IMG/VR virus record: IMGVR_UViG_3300046514_000687
Location: 1 to 64,000 of that record
From: a virus
Direction: 5' to 3' (one strand)
DNA length: 64,000 nt
Shown piece by piece: positions 9,551-17,092 of this stretch. Below the pieces are notes generated by a model. That model did not search any database. It had not been told where the DNA came from and saw only the letters and a list, made by a program, of their open reading frames with translations. The position numbers and the translations under genes are program-made. Within the stretch, counting starts at the first letter, position 1. Each line of letters begins with the position of its first letter.

Positions 9551-10455
9551 AGGCTGCTGCCGTGCCCTACCAGGGACCGGAACCCCCGTACAGCGAGCGC
9601 ACTGACCCGATCCTGTGGAACCCCGACGGCGGCGAGCCGCTCTACGCCGGCGATATGCGAAGCTGGGGCGAGGCTAACTACGAGCGCCTGGCCGACGAGC
9701 TGCAGAAGGACCCGACGATGCCGTTCGACCCGCCCGGCGGCAAGGAGACCGCGCGCGGGATGTTCCGCAGCTACGCGACAGGCTGGAACGGGGGCGGCGC
9801 CGGCCACGCCGAGCTGATGGCCGTTGCGACGGAGTTCGGCCTTTCGACCGCGGACGTATATCCTGACCCGTTCCACCAAACCTTTGACCCCGCCACGAAA
9901 CCGTGGGACCGGGCACGGATGGCCTGGGCGCGCGCCACCTACGACGCTACTCAGGCAGACTTCAAGGCGCAGGGTCTGAAGGAAGTCACGCTCTATCGGG
10001 GGACTGCCATGATGCCTGACAAGCTCCCCCCCGGCGTGCACGAGAGCCGGGCGCCCGCGAATGCCGACGTGCAGATGCAGCCCCTATCATCCTGGACCAG
10101 CAACCCGCAGGAAGCACGCAGGTTCGCCATCAAGAGTCGCGGCGGCGACCCGACTCCGGTGGTTCTCGCGGCGCGCTTCCCCGTCTCGCGGATCTTCTCG
10201 ACGGTACGCACCGGACCCGGCACCTTCCCCGAGCGCGAGTACGTCGTGCTTCGGGGGAAGACGACCGCGCGTCTGCACGTCGACGTGGAGCACCTAGACC
10301 GCGCCATCACCGGAGGCCCCCTGCCCGTCGTGACCGTAGACGCGACCCGCGAGGACATGAACTGGCTGCACTGGCTATACGGCCGCCCCGCGCCGGTGCC
10401 GCCCTTCGAGCCAGACCGCCCGAATGGTACGATGGACGGAGGAGGCGCCCGATGA
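7426..10455 (+). CDS. Companion effector protein with three ADP-ribosyltransferase domains
   Basis: 1009 residues; the ATG overlaps the TGA of the MuF gene. After an N-terminal region of about 85 residues and a hybrid linker there are three ART units: ART4 (R253, SWTT 284-287, ExE 336-338), ART5 (R546, SWTS 572-575, E625) and ART6 (R858, SWTS 889-892, ExE 936-938). Type B linkers precede ART5 and ART6. Each unit shares a helix with a 'YxxTQ' motif just before the catalytic 'LYRG', and a 'DWLxW'-like end, also found in ART1-3, so all six are paralogues. No MuF domain is present, so co-packaging or complex formation with the MuF protein is inference. ART4 has Thr where the second motif Ser is expected. 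Confidence 0.88.
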   Translation: MVAVIGRHGEEALLISLEDAPPGEDHGFVVYPAKFRAGPVVGVSSILARDPDWEWVDPPDHAAAQELLAVLPHPPVAPAAEKAVTRYSPDQPREPAGSPEGGQFAGDVGGAGGSAADHPQGPTIPEAGTANVAVSQQVTSEDWNEDPREYEAERLDRLRWMFAESGLENPDRAETVSQNVKDMWHHDHLAQLTSDFRAAAAAEFGLPGAKETVEQFHSEYWTELKATARGIYDETQRQLLNNHGDLSHLTLFRGMQVPDAAVPTSLRGSDVHANATLQLKPLDSWTTDPAVAHRFATGTDVSTGIRPGHTGVVLQARFPIQRILGWDKTGIGFGGEAEVVVLGGPAHVRVHRTTSGGTVDVTKAAPLDLGEFGWERHNDNWLCTNTALQRALPGFVRAWDEEQHPREPAGTSAGGEFASGAGGSYEGYPDGPRDSFLPINTIATAMESADPSLSPGDAVQAAQDVMHRWNANPKDPASMLLMLQAAEVFGLTDAEPTPHKLPIPEIADLLIAPVTAAGLKAVLKPMYDATQAHLAKRGIAGGTLYRGMILPSATVRAMEAAGGTLRQRALSSWTSDASVAREYADPKYHHNTDPDMVPVIVSAHVPASRVLSSPQTGFGYDMSAEIVVLGGPIPVHVHRVTPAKTAASDGAAARPVIVEDDRAAEWLHAMRDRPPVRSFTREWDESQHPRVPAGSPEGGEFGGGEGSPQAAAVPYQGPEPPYSERTDPILWNPDGGEPLYAGDMRSWGEANYERLADELQKDPTMPFDPPGGKETARGMFRSYATGWNGGGAGHAELMAVATEFGLSTADVYPDPFHQTFDPATKPWDRARMAWARATYDATQADFKAQGLKEVTLYRGTAMMPDKLPPGVHESRAPANADVQMQPLSSWTSNPQEARRFAIKSRGGDPTPVVLAARFPVSRIFSTVRTGPGTFPEREYVVLRGKTTARLHVDVEHLDRAITGGPLPVVTVDATREDMNWLHWLYGRPAPVPPFEPDRPNGTMDGGGAR

Positions 10456-10703
10456 CGCAGTACGTCTGTCCCATCTGCTACGGCTGCACGCGCTTCCGCG
10501 ACGTGCCGGCCGGCCAGGACCGGCTCTGCTGCACGGCCTACCCCGCCGGCATCCCCGAGGCCATTCTGTTCAGCCAGGCGGACCACCGCCAGCCCTACGC
10601 CGGCGACGGTGGCCAGCAGTTCGACCCCGCTGATGCCGCCGGCGCCGCCTACGCCGAGACGGTCTTTAACCCCGAGCCGGTGAACGTAGACGCGCCGCCG
10701 TGA
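10452..10703 (+). CDS. Small cysteine-containing protein, 83 residues
   Basis: The ATG overlaps the preceding TGA. The N-terminus has CPICYGCTRF followed by CCTAYPAGIPEAI and a segment like DHRxPYxGDGG. This arrangement recurs in small phage and bacterial proteins of unknown role and suggests one metal site. It is translationally coupled to both neighbours in the effector operon. Confidence 0.7.
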   Translation: MTQYVCPICYGCTRFRDVPAGQDRLCCTAYPAGIPEAILFSQADHRQPYAGDGGQQFDPADAAGAAYAETVFNPEPVNVDAPP

Positions 10704-10981
10704 GTGCGGCCGGCGCGCTGGAGTGGATCGGCTACCTCACCGTCAGCCGCGTCTGCGAGGCCGGCCGCCCGGTCCTCCGCTACGAGTGGCGCGGCGGGCC
10801 GCAGATCCTGGTGGACCTGGAGCTGTTCACGAAGATGGAGCCCGGCTTCTGGACCGGCCACGTCCCGCCCCACCTTCGGGAGCGCGCCAGGCTGGGACCG
10901 TTCGCGGTGCGGGTGGTCGGCTACGACGCGGGCTGCGACTGGTACGTGCTGATGCGCGAGGACGGCGATGAGCCAGCCTGA
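10700..10981 (+). CDS. Hypothetical protein, 93 residues
   Basis: GTG start overlapping the previous TGA. Beta-rich composition with several Trp residues. No motif recognised. The downstream gene starts inside its 3' end. Confidence 0.55.
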   Translation: MSAAGALEWIGYLTVSRVCEAGRPVLRYEWRGGPQILVDLELFTKMEPGFWTGHVPPHLRERARLGPFAVRVVGYDAGCDWYVLMREDGDEPA

Positions 10982-11147
10982 GTCCCCGAACGGCTCGGTC
11001 GCGCCCCCCAGCGAGGACATCCTCCGCGACTTCCTCGTGGCGGTCCGCCGCGGCCTGCTGCTGATCGTCGCCGTAGTGGACCGCGTTTACCCCCGGCCAG
11101 TGCCCCCGGACCGCTGCCCGCGCTGCGACTGGCGCCTCCGCGGCTAG
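10968..11147 (+). CDS. Small single-helix protein with a CPRC motif, 59 residues
   Basis: The ATG lies inside the preceding gene and the frame ends in TAG at 11147. A hydrophobic stretch (GLLLIVAVV) in the middle could be a short membrane segment, and CPRCDWRLRG at the C-terminus is a zinc-knuckle-like end. It is the last gene before the tRNA region. Confidence 0.5.
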   Translation: MSQPESPNGSVAPPSEDILRDFLVAVRRGLLLIVAVVDRVYPRPVPPDRCPRCDWRLRG

Positions 11148-11175
11148 CCCCGCCGGTGGTCCTGTGTGCGCGTTG

Positions 11176-11184
11176 TGCTATGCT
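11176..11184 (+). promoter_or_regulatory. Extended -10 promoter candidate (TGCTATGCT) for the tRNA
   Basis: TGnTATnnT 17 bases upstream of the tRNA 5' end, in a gap after a stop codon. Near-identical elements occur at 18719 and 44448. No good -35 is visible. Confidence 0.45.
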
Positions 11185-11200
11185 GGTCGGCAGTGCAGCG

Positions 11201-11290
11201 TGCGGGATGGCGCAGTGGCAGCGCAGCAGTGGCAGCGCAGTGGGCTCATAACCCACAGGTCGCCGGTTCGAATCCGGTTCCCGCACCCCA
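11201..11290 (+). tRNA. tRNA-Met (CAU), D-arm disrupted by a 14-bp tandem duplication; possibly a pseudo-tRNA
   Basis: The acceptor TGCGGGA (11201-11207) pairs fully with TCCCGCA (11279-11285). The anticodon arm is GTGGG-CTCATAA-CCCAC (CAU anticodon), followed by AGGTC and a T arm GCCGG-TTCGAAT-CCGGT. The three G:C pairs next to the loop are an initiator-tRNA trait, although the D stem is elongator-like. GCAGTGGCAGCGCA occurs twice in tandem, so after one perfect D arm 14 extra bases precede the anticodon stem. Removing one copy gives a normal cloverleaf. CCA is imperfectly encoded (CCCCA follows the acceptor). Whether the product is functional is unknown. Confidence 0.75.
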
Positions 11291-11294
11291 AGCA

Positions 11295-11353
11295 CCAGGG
11301 GGTACTGGACCCGACTACGCCGGTACGGTCGGCTGCCTGAACTAGCCCCCTGG
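11295..11353 (+). other. Structured RNA segment downstream of the tRNA
   Basis: CCAGGGGG (11295-11302) pairs with CCCCCTGG (11346-11353), enclosing a smaller CCGAC/GTCGG stem. It lies between the tRNA and a terminator and has no ORF. It could be a tRNA trailer, an mRNA leader structure or a small RNA. Confidence 0.4.
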
Positions 11354-11397
11354 CGCCCCGGCTGATCTGAGCGGCCCGCACGCCTCATGGCGTCCCG

Positions 11398-11440
11398 GCC
11401 CACACCCGAGTCTTCGTGACTCGCGGGAGTGGGCTTTTTC
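11398..11440 (+). terminator. Rho-independent terminator after the tRNA
   Basis: Outer stem GCCCAC/GTGGGC and inner stem CGAGTC-ttcgt-GACTCG are followed by TTTTTC. It is one of the few hairpins here with a true U-tract. The protease ribosome site (GGAGGGA) follows directly. Confidence 0.8.
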
Positions 11441-11454
11441 TTTGGAGGGACGCC

Positions 11455-13386
11455 ATGCCCGTCGGCACGAGCCGCCGATCTACGCCGTACACCTCCCTCG
11501 CGGAGTGGCGCACGCTCGCCATCGCCGGGAAGGCGAACCCCGACACCGTCCTCCGCAAGGCCTACACCTGCGACAAGATCAGCACCGTCGACGCGGACAA
11601 GCGCCAGAAGCAGTTCACCATCTCCACCGCCAGCGTGGACCGCGAGGGCGACACTGTCGCCCCCGAGGGCTGGGTCCTCAACGACTATGAGCGGAACCCC
11701 GTCGTCCTCTGGGCCCACGACGGCGAGGCGCCCCCCATCGGGCAGACCATCCGCATGGGCGTGGACCAGGGCCGCAAGCTCGTGAGCGTCGCCCAGTTCG
11801 CCCCGCCCGAGGTCTACGCTTTCGCAGACACCATCTACCGCCTGATCGACGGCGGCTACATCCGCGCCGCTAGCGTGGGGTTCCTGCCTATCGAGTTCCA
11901 CTTCGACAATACCCGCCAGTCGGCGAGCGGCTTCCAGCCGCCCTGCAACTTCGTCCGGCAGAGCCTGCTGGAGTGGTCGGTCTGCCCGGTGCCGGCCAAC
12001 CCCGACTGCCTCCTCCAGGCCCGCAGCGCCGGTATCGACCTGGAGCCGCTGCTGGGTTGGGCCGAGCGCATCCTGGAGGAGGGCCACGGCGAGCCGGGCC
12101 TGTGGATCAGCCGCGGTCAGGCGGAGGCGGTCCACCGGCTGCTCGGCACTACCCACCTCTCCCTGCCGAGCTGGGATGCCGCGTGCCCCGCCGGCGGGGC
12201 GTCTGCTGACCCGTTTCGCCTGGACACCCTCACGGTAGACGGCGAGCCGGTGCTGGACCTCGTCGAGCGCGCGGCCAAGCCGAAGCCGGATCCCGAGGAC
12301 GCGCAGGAGCCGCCCGAGACACCTGGCGAGGCGCCGGACGCGGAGGATCAGGCCGAGGGCCCGGAGCCGACCGACGAGGAGGATCCCCGCAAGCCGAAGC
12401 CGAAGGCGGCGGAACGGGCCGCCGCAGACCCCGGCGACGAGGCGATCGAGAAGGACGCGGTGCTGCGCCCGTACCCGAACGAGCACGCCTGCCGCCTCGC
12501 CGACCCCGGCCAGTTCGACAAGTTCCGCCGCGGCACGCGCGACCACGACGGCAAGCGCTACAGCGTCATCTACGCCCGGCCCAAGAGCGGCGACGGCGGC
12601 TGGCAGGAGCAGGCGTACCGCTACGCGACGGGCACCTGGGACGCCAAGGCTGCTCGCGCCCACTGCGACAGCCACGACGGCAGCTTCGAGGCCGCCAAGA
12701 CGGCGAACGCCGAGGCCCCCGTCACGAAGGGCGACGCGCCCCCGGTCGAGGACCCCGCTCAGGTCCCCGACTCGCTGGAGCAGCTGGCGGACTTCATGGC
12801 CGCTGACACACCCCTGGCGGACGCGGACGAGCCGGCTGCTCCAGTCACGCGCGCGACGGCCTACCCCGGCGAGCCGGGAGAGCCGACGGACCCCGAGGAT
12901 ACGGCGGAGGGGCCCGAGACGCCCGGCACCGACCCGGAGGACGCGGCCGAGACCCACGCCCGCAAGGCGCTGGTGACGGCGCAGACCGCCGCCACCCACC
13001 TCCAGAAGGCCGTCGCCGGCATGCGCCAGAAGGCCGCCGCGGGGCTCGACCCCAGCCACCACCTGCACATCGCCAAGGGCCTGATGGACCTGGCCGCCGC
13101 GCATGCGGGCATGGCACACGGCGCGATCAACTGTGCCTGCGGGGCGCCGATGGGCCGCCCCTTCCAGGCCGCCACCGACCCGCCCGTCACGCGCGCCGAA
13201 GAGCCCCCGCCGGAGCGGCGAGTCGTGCTCGTCGACCACACCCCCGAGCCGCCGCCGGCCGCCGCGCCTGACGACGAGGACGTGCTCGCGGACATCGCGC
13301 CCGAGGAGCTGCGCGCCATGGTTCAGGCTGGCGTACAGGCCAGCATCGAGGCTCGCCAGCGGCAAGCCGCCGGCCGAGTGGATTAG
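11455..13386 (+). CDS. HK97-type prohead serine protease with a long C-terminal extension
   Basis: 643 residues; ATG 11455 chosen because GGAGGGA lies just upstream. The N-terminal domain (about 25-160) has the peptidase U35 pattern: NPVVLWAHD with H88 and IRAASVGFLP with S140, the expected His and Ser of prohead proteases. The rest is unusually long: an acidic Pro/Glu-rich linker (about 260-340), a compact region near 340-420 (YPNEHACRLADPGQFDKF), and Ala/Glu-rich helical segments that could act as an internal scaffold. It directly precedes the capsid gene. It is also a candidate to cut the linker motifs of the upstream effectors (inference). Confidence 0.87.
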   Translation: MPVGTSRRSTPYTSLAEWRTLAIAGKANPDTVLRKAYTCDKISTVDADKRQKQFTISTASVDREGDTVAPEGWVLNDYERNPVVLWAHDGEAPPIGQTIRMGVDQGRKLVSVAQFAPPEVYAFADTIYRLIDGGYIRAASVGFLPIEFHFDNTRQSASGFQPPCNFVRQSLLEWSVCPVPANPDCLLQARSAGIDLEPLLGWAERILEEGHGEPGLWISRGQAEAVHRLLGTTHLSLPSWDAACPAGGASADPFRLDTLTVDGEPVLDLVERAAKPKPDPEDAQEPPETPGEAPDAEDQAEGPEPTDEEDPRKPKPKAAERAAADPGDEAIEKDAVLRPYPNEHACRLADPGQFDKFRRGTRDHDGKRYSVIYARPKSGDGGWQEQAYRYATGTWDAKAARAHCDSHDGSFEAAKTANAEAPVTKGDAPPVEDPAQVPDSLEQLADFMAADTPLADADEPAAPVTRATAYPGEPGEPTDPEDTAEGPETPGTDPEDAAETHARKALVTAQTAATHLQKAVAGMRQKAAAGLDPSHHLHIAKGLMDLAAAHAGMAHGAINCACGAPMGRPFQAATDPPVTRAEEPPPERRVVLVDHTPEPPPAAAPDDEDVLADIAPEELRAMVQAGVQASIEARQRQAAGRVD

Positions 13387-13397
13387 CGGGAGGACGC

Positions 13398-14618
13398 ATG
13401 AACAAGGCCGAGCTGGCTGAGCTGATCCGCGACGTCTGCGGCAAGGTCGTGGAGGAGAAGTGGCAGACGATCGTGTCTGCCGATGCCGTCGGAAACGTGA
13501 CCCGCTACGGGCCGCCGCTGCTGGGCGCGGTGATCGACGAGACCCAGCCCTACTCCCAGGCGATCCAGCGCGTCAGCGCCAGCGAGCAGCGCGGCCTGCG
13601 CGCCGGCCGCCTGATTCGCTGCCTGGCCGCGGCGCGCGGCATCCCCGGCCTCGCCGCGGGGCACGCCCGCAAGGCCTTCCAGGACGAGGCGATGGCCAAG
13701 GCCCTGGAGGCCGGCGACGCGGTCGGCGGCGGCTTCCTGGTCCCGCCTGACTACTCCAGCGACATCATCGAGCTGCTGCGCCCCGTGGCGCGCGTCCGCG
13801 CCGCCGGGCCGACCCTGCTGCCGATGCCGGTCGGCACCGTTAGCATCCCGAAGGTCACCAGCGCCAGCACCGCGACCTACACCGGCGAGGGCCAGAACAT
13901 CCCGATCAGCCAGCCCGGCTTCGGGATGGTCACGCTCACCTGGCGCAAGCTGACCGCGATGGTGCCGATCAGCAACGACCTGATCCGCTTCGCGACCCCG
14001 AACGCCGACGCCTTCGTCCGCGACGACCTGGTCCGGGCGCTGGCGCTGCGCGAGGACCTCGCCTTCCTGCGCGGCGACGGCACCCAGTACACGCCCAAGG
14101 GCTTCCTGCACTGGGCACCCGCGGCGACCAACCTCCTGCCGGCCAACGCCACGATCAGCCTCACCAACGTGACGATCGACCTCGGCTCCATGCTGAACGT
14201 GATGGACGAGGCGAACATCCAGATGGTGCGGCCCGCCTGGTTCATGGCGCCGCGCACCAAGACCTTCCTGATGACCCAGCGCGACGGCCTGGGCAACTTC
14301 GCCTGGCGCACCGAGATGGCCGCCGGCACGCTGATGGGGTTCCCGTTCTACACCACGACGCAGATCCCGACGAACCTCGGCGTCGGCTCCAACGAGTCGG
14401 AGCTGTACCTGGCCGAGATGACGATGGCCGTCCTCGGCGAGTCCGAGCGGCTGCTCATCGACGCCAGCACCGAGGCGGCCTACTGGGACGGCACCCAGCT
14501 CCAGTCCACCTACTCGCGCGACCAGACCGCCATTCGCGCCATCGCCGAGCACGACTTCGCGATGCGCCACGACCAGGCCATCGTGGTCCTGCAGGCCGTC
14601 AAGTGGGGCGCCCCGTAA
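13398..14618 (+). CDS. Major capsid protein, HK97 fold
   Basis: 406 residues; GGGAGG lies upstream of the ATG. Typical features: GGGFLVPPDYSSDIIELLR start of the mature domain (near residue 113), TGEGQNIPISQPGF loop, TWRKLTAMVPISNDLIR, and 'LREDLAFLRGDG...PKG'. Residues 1-110 probably form a short delta (scaffold-like) domain removed by the upstream protease, as in the HK97 system; the cut site cannot be set by eye. It is followed by a strong hairpin, consistent with high expression. Confidence 0.93.
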   Translation: MNKAELAELIRDVCGKVVEEKWQTIVSADAVGNVTRYGPPLLGAVIDETQPYSQAIQRVSASEQRGLRAGRLIRCLAAARGIPGLAAGHARKAFQDEAMAKALEAGDAVGGGFLVPPDYSSDIIELLRPVARVRAAGPTLLPMPVGTVSIPKVTSASTATYTGEGQNIPISQPGFGMVTLTWRKLTAMVPISNDLIRFATPNADAFVRDDLVRALALREDLAFLRGDGTQYTPKGFLHWAPAATNLLPANATISLTNVTIDLGSMLNVMDEANIQMVRPAWFMAPRTKTFLMTQRDGLGNFAWRTEMAAGTLMGFPFYTTTQIPTNLGVGSNESELYLAEMTMAVLGESERLLIDASTEAAYWDGTQLQSTYSRDQTAIRAIAEHDFAMRHDQAIVVLQAVKWGAP

Positions 14619-14645
14619 GGGCGCGCGCGTAGCGTACCGACGAGC

Positions 14646-14673
14646 GGGGGCGCCCCGTCAGCGGGGCGCCCCC
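14646..14673 (+). terminator. GC-rich hairpin after the capsid gene
   Basis: Perfect 11-bp stem GGGGGCGCCCC/GGGGCGCCCCC with loop GTCAGC and no U-tract. It may be a terminator or an mRNA 3' stabiliser. Confidence 0.6.
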
Positions 14674-14706
14674 CTAGTACGGGCAGCAGCCCGAGGAGCG
14701 AGGACT

Positions 14707-15174
14707 ATGGCCACGAACACTTCCATGCAGCGGGACGTCGGGCGCTACGTCAAGCTCGCTACCGGCCTGATGCCCGTGACCCTGACCGCCGGCGCCGGCA
14801 CCGACAACGTCGATCAGTTCGGTCCCGCGATCAACCGCGACGGCTACCTGTCCGCCCTGGTCGGCCTCAACGTCAGCGCCAGCATGGCCTCCGGCCAGTC
14901 GATCGCCGTCACCGTGCGGGTCCAGGACAGCGCCGACGGCACGACCGGCTGGAATGACTTTCTCGGCGGCGACCCGGCCGTGCCAGCCGCCGTGACGCTG
15001 CTTCAGGCCAACCAGGCCGGCGGCCAGCTCCAGCTCTACAACATCGACCTGAGCGGCGCTAAGACCTTCATCCGCGTCGCTGCCAAGGGTAACCTGAGCG
15101 CCGCGAGCGTGGACACCGCGATCCTGTCGTCCTGCATCGTCCTGGGCGGCGCCCATAACCTGCCAGCCGTATAA
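14707..15174 (+). CDS. Capsid decoration-like or small structural protein, 155 residues
   Basis: The ATG follows GAGCGAGG. The protein is beta-rich, with a pattern (SIAVTVRVQDSADGTTGWND) common in small phage beta-sandwich structural proteins. It lies between capsid and connector, flanked by hairpins on both sides, as expected for an abundantly made head protein. Assignment rests on position and composition only. Confidence 0.55.
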   Translation: MATNTSMQRDVGRYVKLATGLMPVTLTAGAGTDNVDQFGPAINRDGYLSALVGLNVSASMASGQSIAVTVRVQDSADGTTGWNDFLGGDPAVPAAVTLLQANQAGGQLQLYNIDLSGAKTFIRVAAKGNLSAASVDTAILSSCIVLGGAHNLPAV

Positions 15175-15176
15175 CC

Positions 15177-15209
15177 GCGAGCCAGCCGGGGCGGTTCCGG
15201 CTGGCTCGC
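15177..15209 (+). terminator. Strong hairpin after the decoration-like gene
   Basis: Perfect 13-bp stem GCGAGCCAGCCGG/CCGGCTGGCTCGC with a 7-base loop. The following sequence (TCTAGAGGAG) holds the next ribosome site rather than a U-tract. Confidence 0.65.
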
Positions 15210-15225
15210 TCTAGAGGAGCCTGCC

Positions 15226-15642
15226 ATGCCAGACATGGTGCGCGTGCGCTTCATCCACCACGCCGGCGCCTACAACCCCGACGAGGTCGCCGGCTTTCCG
15301 CCTGACGCCGCGGCGCGGCTGGTCCACCTGGGCGTAGCCCGGCCGGAGCCGTCAGAGACCGCTTCCGCGGTCGAAGTCGCTCTGCTGTCCGCCGAGGAGG
15401 CCGGCCTGGAGGAGGTGAAGCTCGGGCCGGCGCGGGTCCCCGCCAACGCCGACGACCCGGCGAGCCGCGGCCAGCGCATCGCGATGGCCCACTCGGTCCT
15501 GGACTCGACGCCGCTCCCCTCGCCGGGGGGTTTCACCGTTTCCGAAGAGAAGTTCGTGCTTGAGACCGACCAGACTCCGACCCGCGAGGAGACTGCCACC
15601 GAGAAAGCAGCCACGCCGCCGCGCCGTCGCGCGACTACGTAG
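15226..15642 (+). CDS. Small head-completion-region protein, 138 residues
   Basis: The ATG follows AGAGGAG. The N-terminal 45 residues (AYNPDEVAGFPPDAAARLV) match a motif common in short phage proteins encoded between capsid and connector. The C-terminal half is acidic, Thr/Glu-rich and probably disordered. Function unknown. Confidence 0.65.
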   Translation: MPDMVRVRFIHHAGAYNPDEVAGFPPDAAARLVHLGVARPEPSETASAVEVALLSAEEAGLEEVKLGPARVPANADDPASRGQRIAMAHSVLDSTPLPSPGGFTVSEEKFVLETDQTPTREETATEKAATPPRRRATT

Positions 15643-15651
15643 GAGGCACCC

Positions 15652-16338
15652 GTGCCGCTCGCCATCCTGGCTCCGCCCGCGTTCACCGCGCTCTGCCTGG
15701 TGGACTCGGTCATCGCTGAGCTGAAACTGACTCCGGCGACGCTGGGGCCGGACGGCGAGGACACGCTTGCCGCCATGATCCGCGGCGCCTCTGCCACCAT
15801 CGAGCACTACACCGGCCAGCACTTCGGCGCGGCGCGCTACCAGGAGCTGCTGCCCGGCCTGGACATGCCGCAGCTCCTGCTCGGCCGCACCCCGCTCATT
15901 GCTATCGAGGCGGTCCTCTTCCAGCAGGACCCGCTGCTGGACGTAGTCATCGCCGACGCAGACGCGGGGCTAGTCTACCGCGAGCGCGGCTTCGGCTGGA
16001 CCGGCACCTTCGTCTGGGGCGTGCTAAGCGACACACGCGCCGTGGGCAGCGAGCGCCCCGTCTACGCCATCACCTACCGCGCCGGCTACCGGCTACCCGA
16101 GGATACCGCGCCGGTCGACCCCCTGAACCCGCGCCCCAGCGACGGCGCTCCGCTCCTGCCCTACGACATTACTCGCGCCTGCGTCGAGACCGTGAAAGCG
16201 CACTGGGAGGGGCAGAGCGGCGTGCTGATCAAGAGTAAGAGCGCCGCCGATCTGTCGCTGACCTATAACGACATCGCGCCGGGCGACCTGCCGTCCAACG
16301 TGAAGACCATGCTGATTCCCTATCGGCGTGCCGTATGA
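15652..16338 (+). CDS. Head-tail connector, HK97 gp6-like
   Basis: 228 residues, GTG start behind AGGAGG. The helical start (DSVIAELKLTP...ASATIEHYTGQHFG) and later 'YRAGYRLP...LPYDITRACVETVKAHW' are typical of gp6-like adaptors, which form the ring under the portal. The order capsid, adaptor, stopper, gp10-like, terminator agrees. A phage-specific insertion of beta segments lies in the middle. Confidence 0.75.
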   Translation: MPLAILAPPAFTALCLVDSVIAELKLTPATLGPDGEDTLAAMIRGASATIEHYTGQHFGAARYQELLPGLDMPQLLLGRTPLIAIEAVLFQQDPLLDVVIADADAGLVYRERGFGWTGTFVWGVLSDTRAVGSERPVYAITYRAGYRLPEDTAPVDPLNPRPSDGAPLLPYDITRACVETVKAHWEGQSGVLIKSKSAADLSLTYNDIAPGDLPSNVKTMLIPYRRAV

Positions 16339-16709
16339 GTGCGATCGGCAGTTTCTACTCGGAGACCGACGTGGGCGAGTTCGCCGGCCTTGTCGCTAGC
16401 GGCATGTCCACGACGATCACGCTGGAGGAGTTCGTCGGCACGGGCGAGGCCGCCGAGCCCGTCATCCAGGGCAGCGGCATCCCCGCCCGCAAGCAGAAGA
16501 CGCGCTCCAACATCACCCAGTCGCCGACCACCGGCCCGGCCGGCCTCGGCGCCCGCGACATGGGCAGCTACATCTGCCAGACTGCGCTGCCGGTGCGCAG
16601 CGGCTGGCGCCTGACCGACGAGCTCACGGGCGGGCGCCACCGCGTGCTCGGGAACCTAACCGACGCCGGCTGGCCCTACGTTCAGCTCCGCGTGGAGGCC
16701 TGGAACTGA
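16335..16709 (+). CDS. Head-closure (stopper)-like protein, 124 residues
   Basis: The ATG overlaps the connector stop (ATGA) and its TGA overlaps the next ATG. Beta-rich and of the size usual for stoppers. Assignment is from synteny; no diagnostic motif seen. Confidence 0.55.
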   Translation: MSAIGSFYSETDVGEFAGLVASGMSTTITLEEFVGTGEAAEPVIQGSGIPARKQKTRSNITQSPTTGPAGLGARDMGSYICQTALPVRSGWRLTDELTGGRHRVLGNLTDAGWPYVQLRVEAWN

Positions 16710-17092
16710 TGGCCAACACCACGACCACCACCAGCGGCTACGCGGAGGTCTCCCGGTCGCTTAAGCGCTACAGCCGGCTGTGGCACGACACCACGGGGCG
16801 GGTGCTGACCGCGGAGGCCGCCCTGATCGAGGCCCGGCTGAAGGCCGAGCACCGGTGGCAGAACCGCACCGGCGTCGCCGAGCGCAGCCTGTTCGCGGGC
16901 GCGGTAGACCTGAGTGAGATCCAGGGCTGGCGGGTCACGGCGGGCTACGGCCCCGAGGCGCCCTACAGCGTCTACCTGGAGCTGGCGATGCAGCAGCGGT
17001 GGGCCATTCTGGAGCCGGTCATGCGCTCGCAGTGGCCCCGCTCGGCCCGGAAGGTGGCGACGGCTATCCGCAGCGCCGGCGGGAGCGCATGA
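16709..17092 (+). CDS. HK97 gp10-like neck/tail protein, 127 residues
   Basis: The ATG overlaps the previous TGA. A helical N-terminus, the segment 'YGPEAPYSVYLEL' and a closing 'RWAILEPVM...' resemble gp10-like phage proteins, where a similar ending is common. Position between stopper and tail-terminator candidates fits. Confidence 0.65.
   Translation: MANTTTTTSGYAEVSRSLKRYSRLWHDTTGRVLTAEAALIEARLKAEHRWQNRTGVAERSLFAGAVDLSEIQGWRVTAGYGPEAPYSVYLELAMQQRWAILEPVMRSQWPRSARKVATAIRSAGGSA

Noticed and set aside
11201-11290. Intron in the tRNA gene
   Set aside because: The extra 14 bases are an exact copy of the adjacent D arm and lie before the anticodon stem, not at a known intron position.
10921-13365. 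814-residue minus-strand frame antisense to the protease gene
   Set aside because: Product is low-complexity Val/Gly/Arg-rich, and the opposite strand has a clear protease with catalytic motifs. Such frames arise from high GC codon bias.
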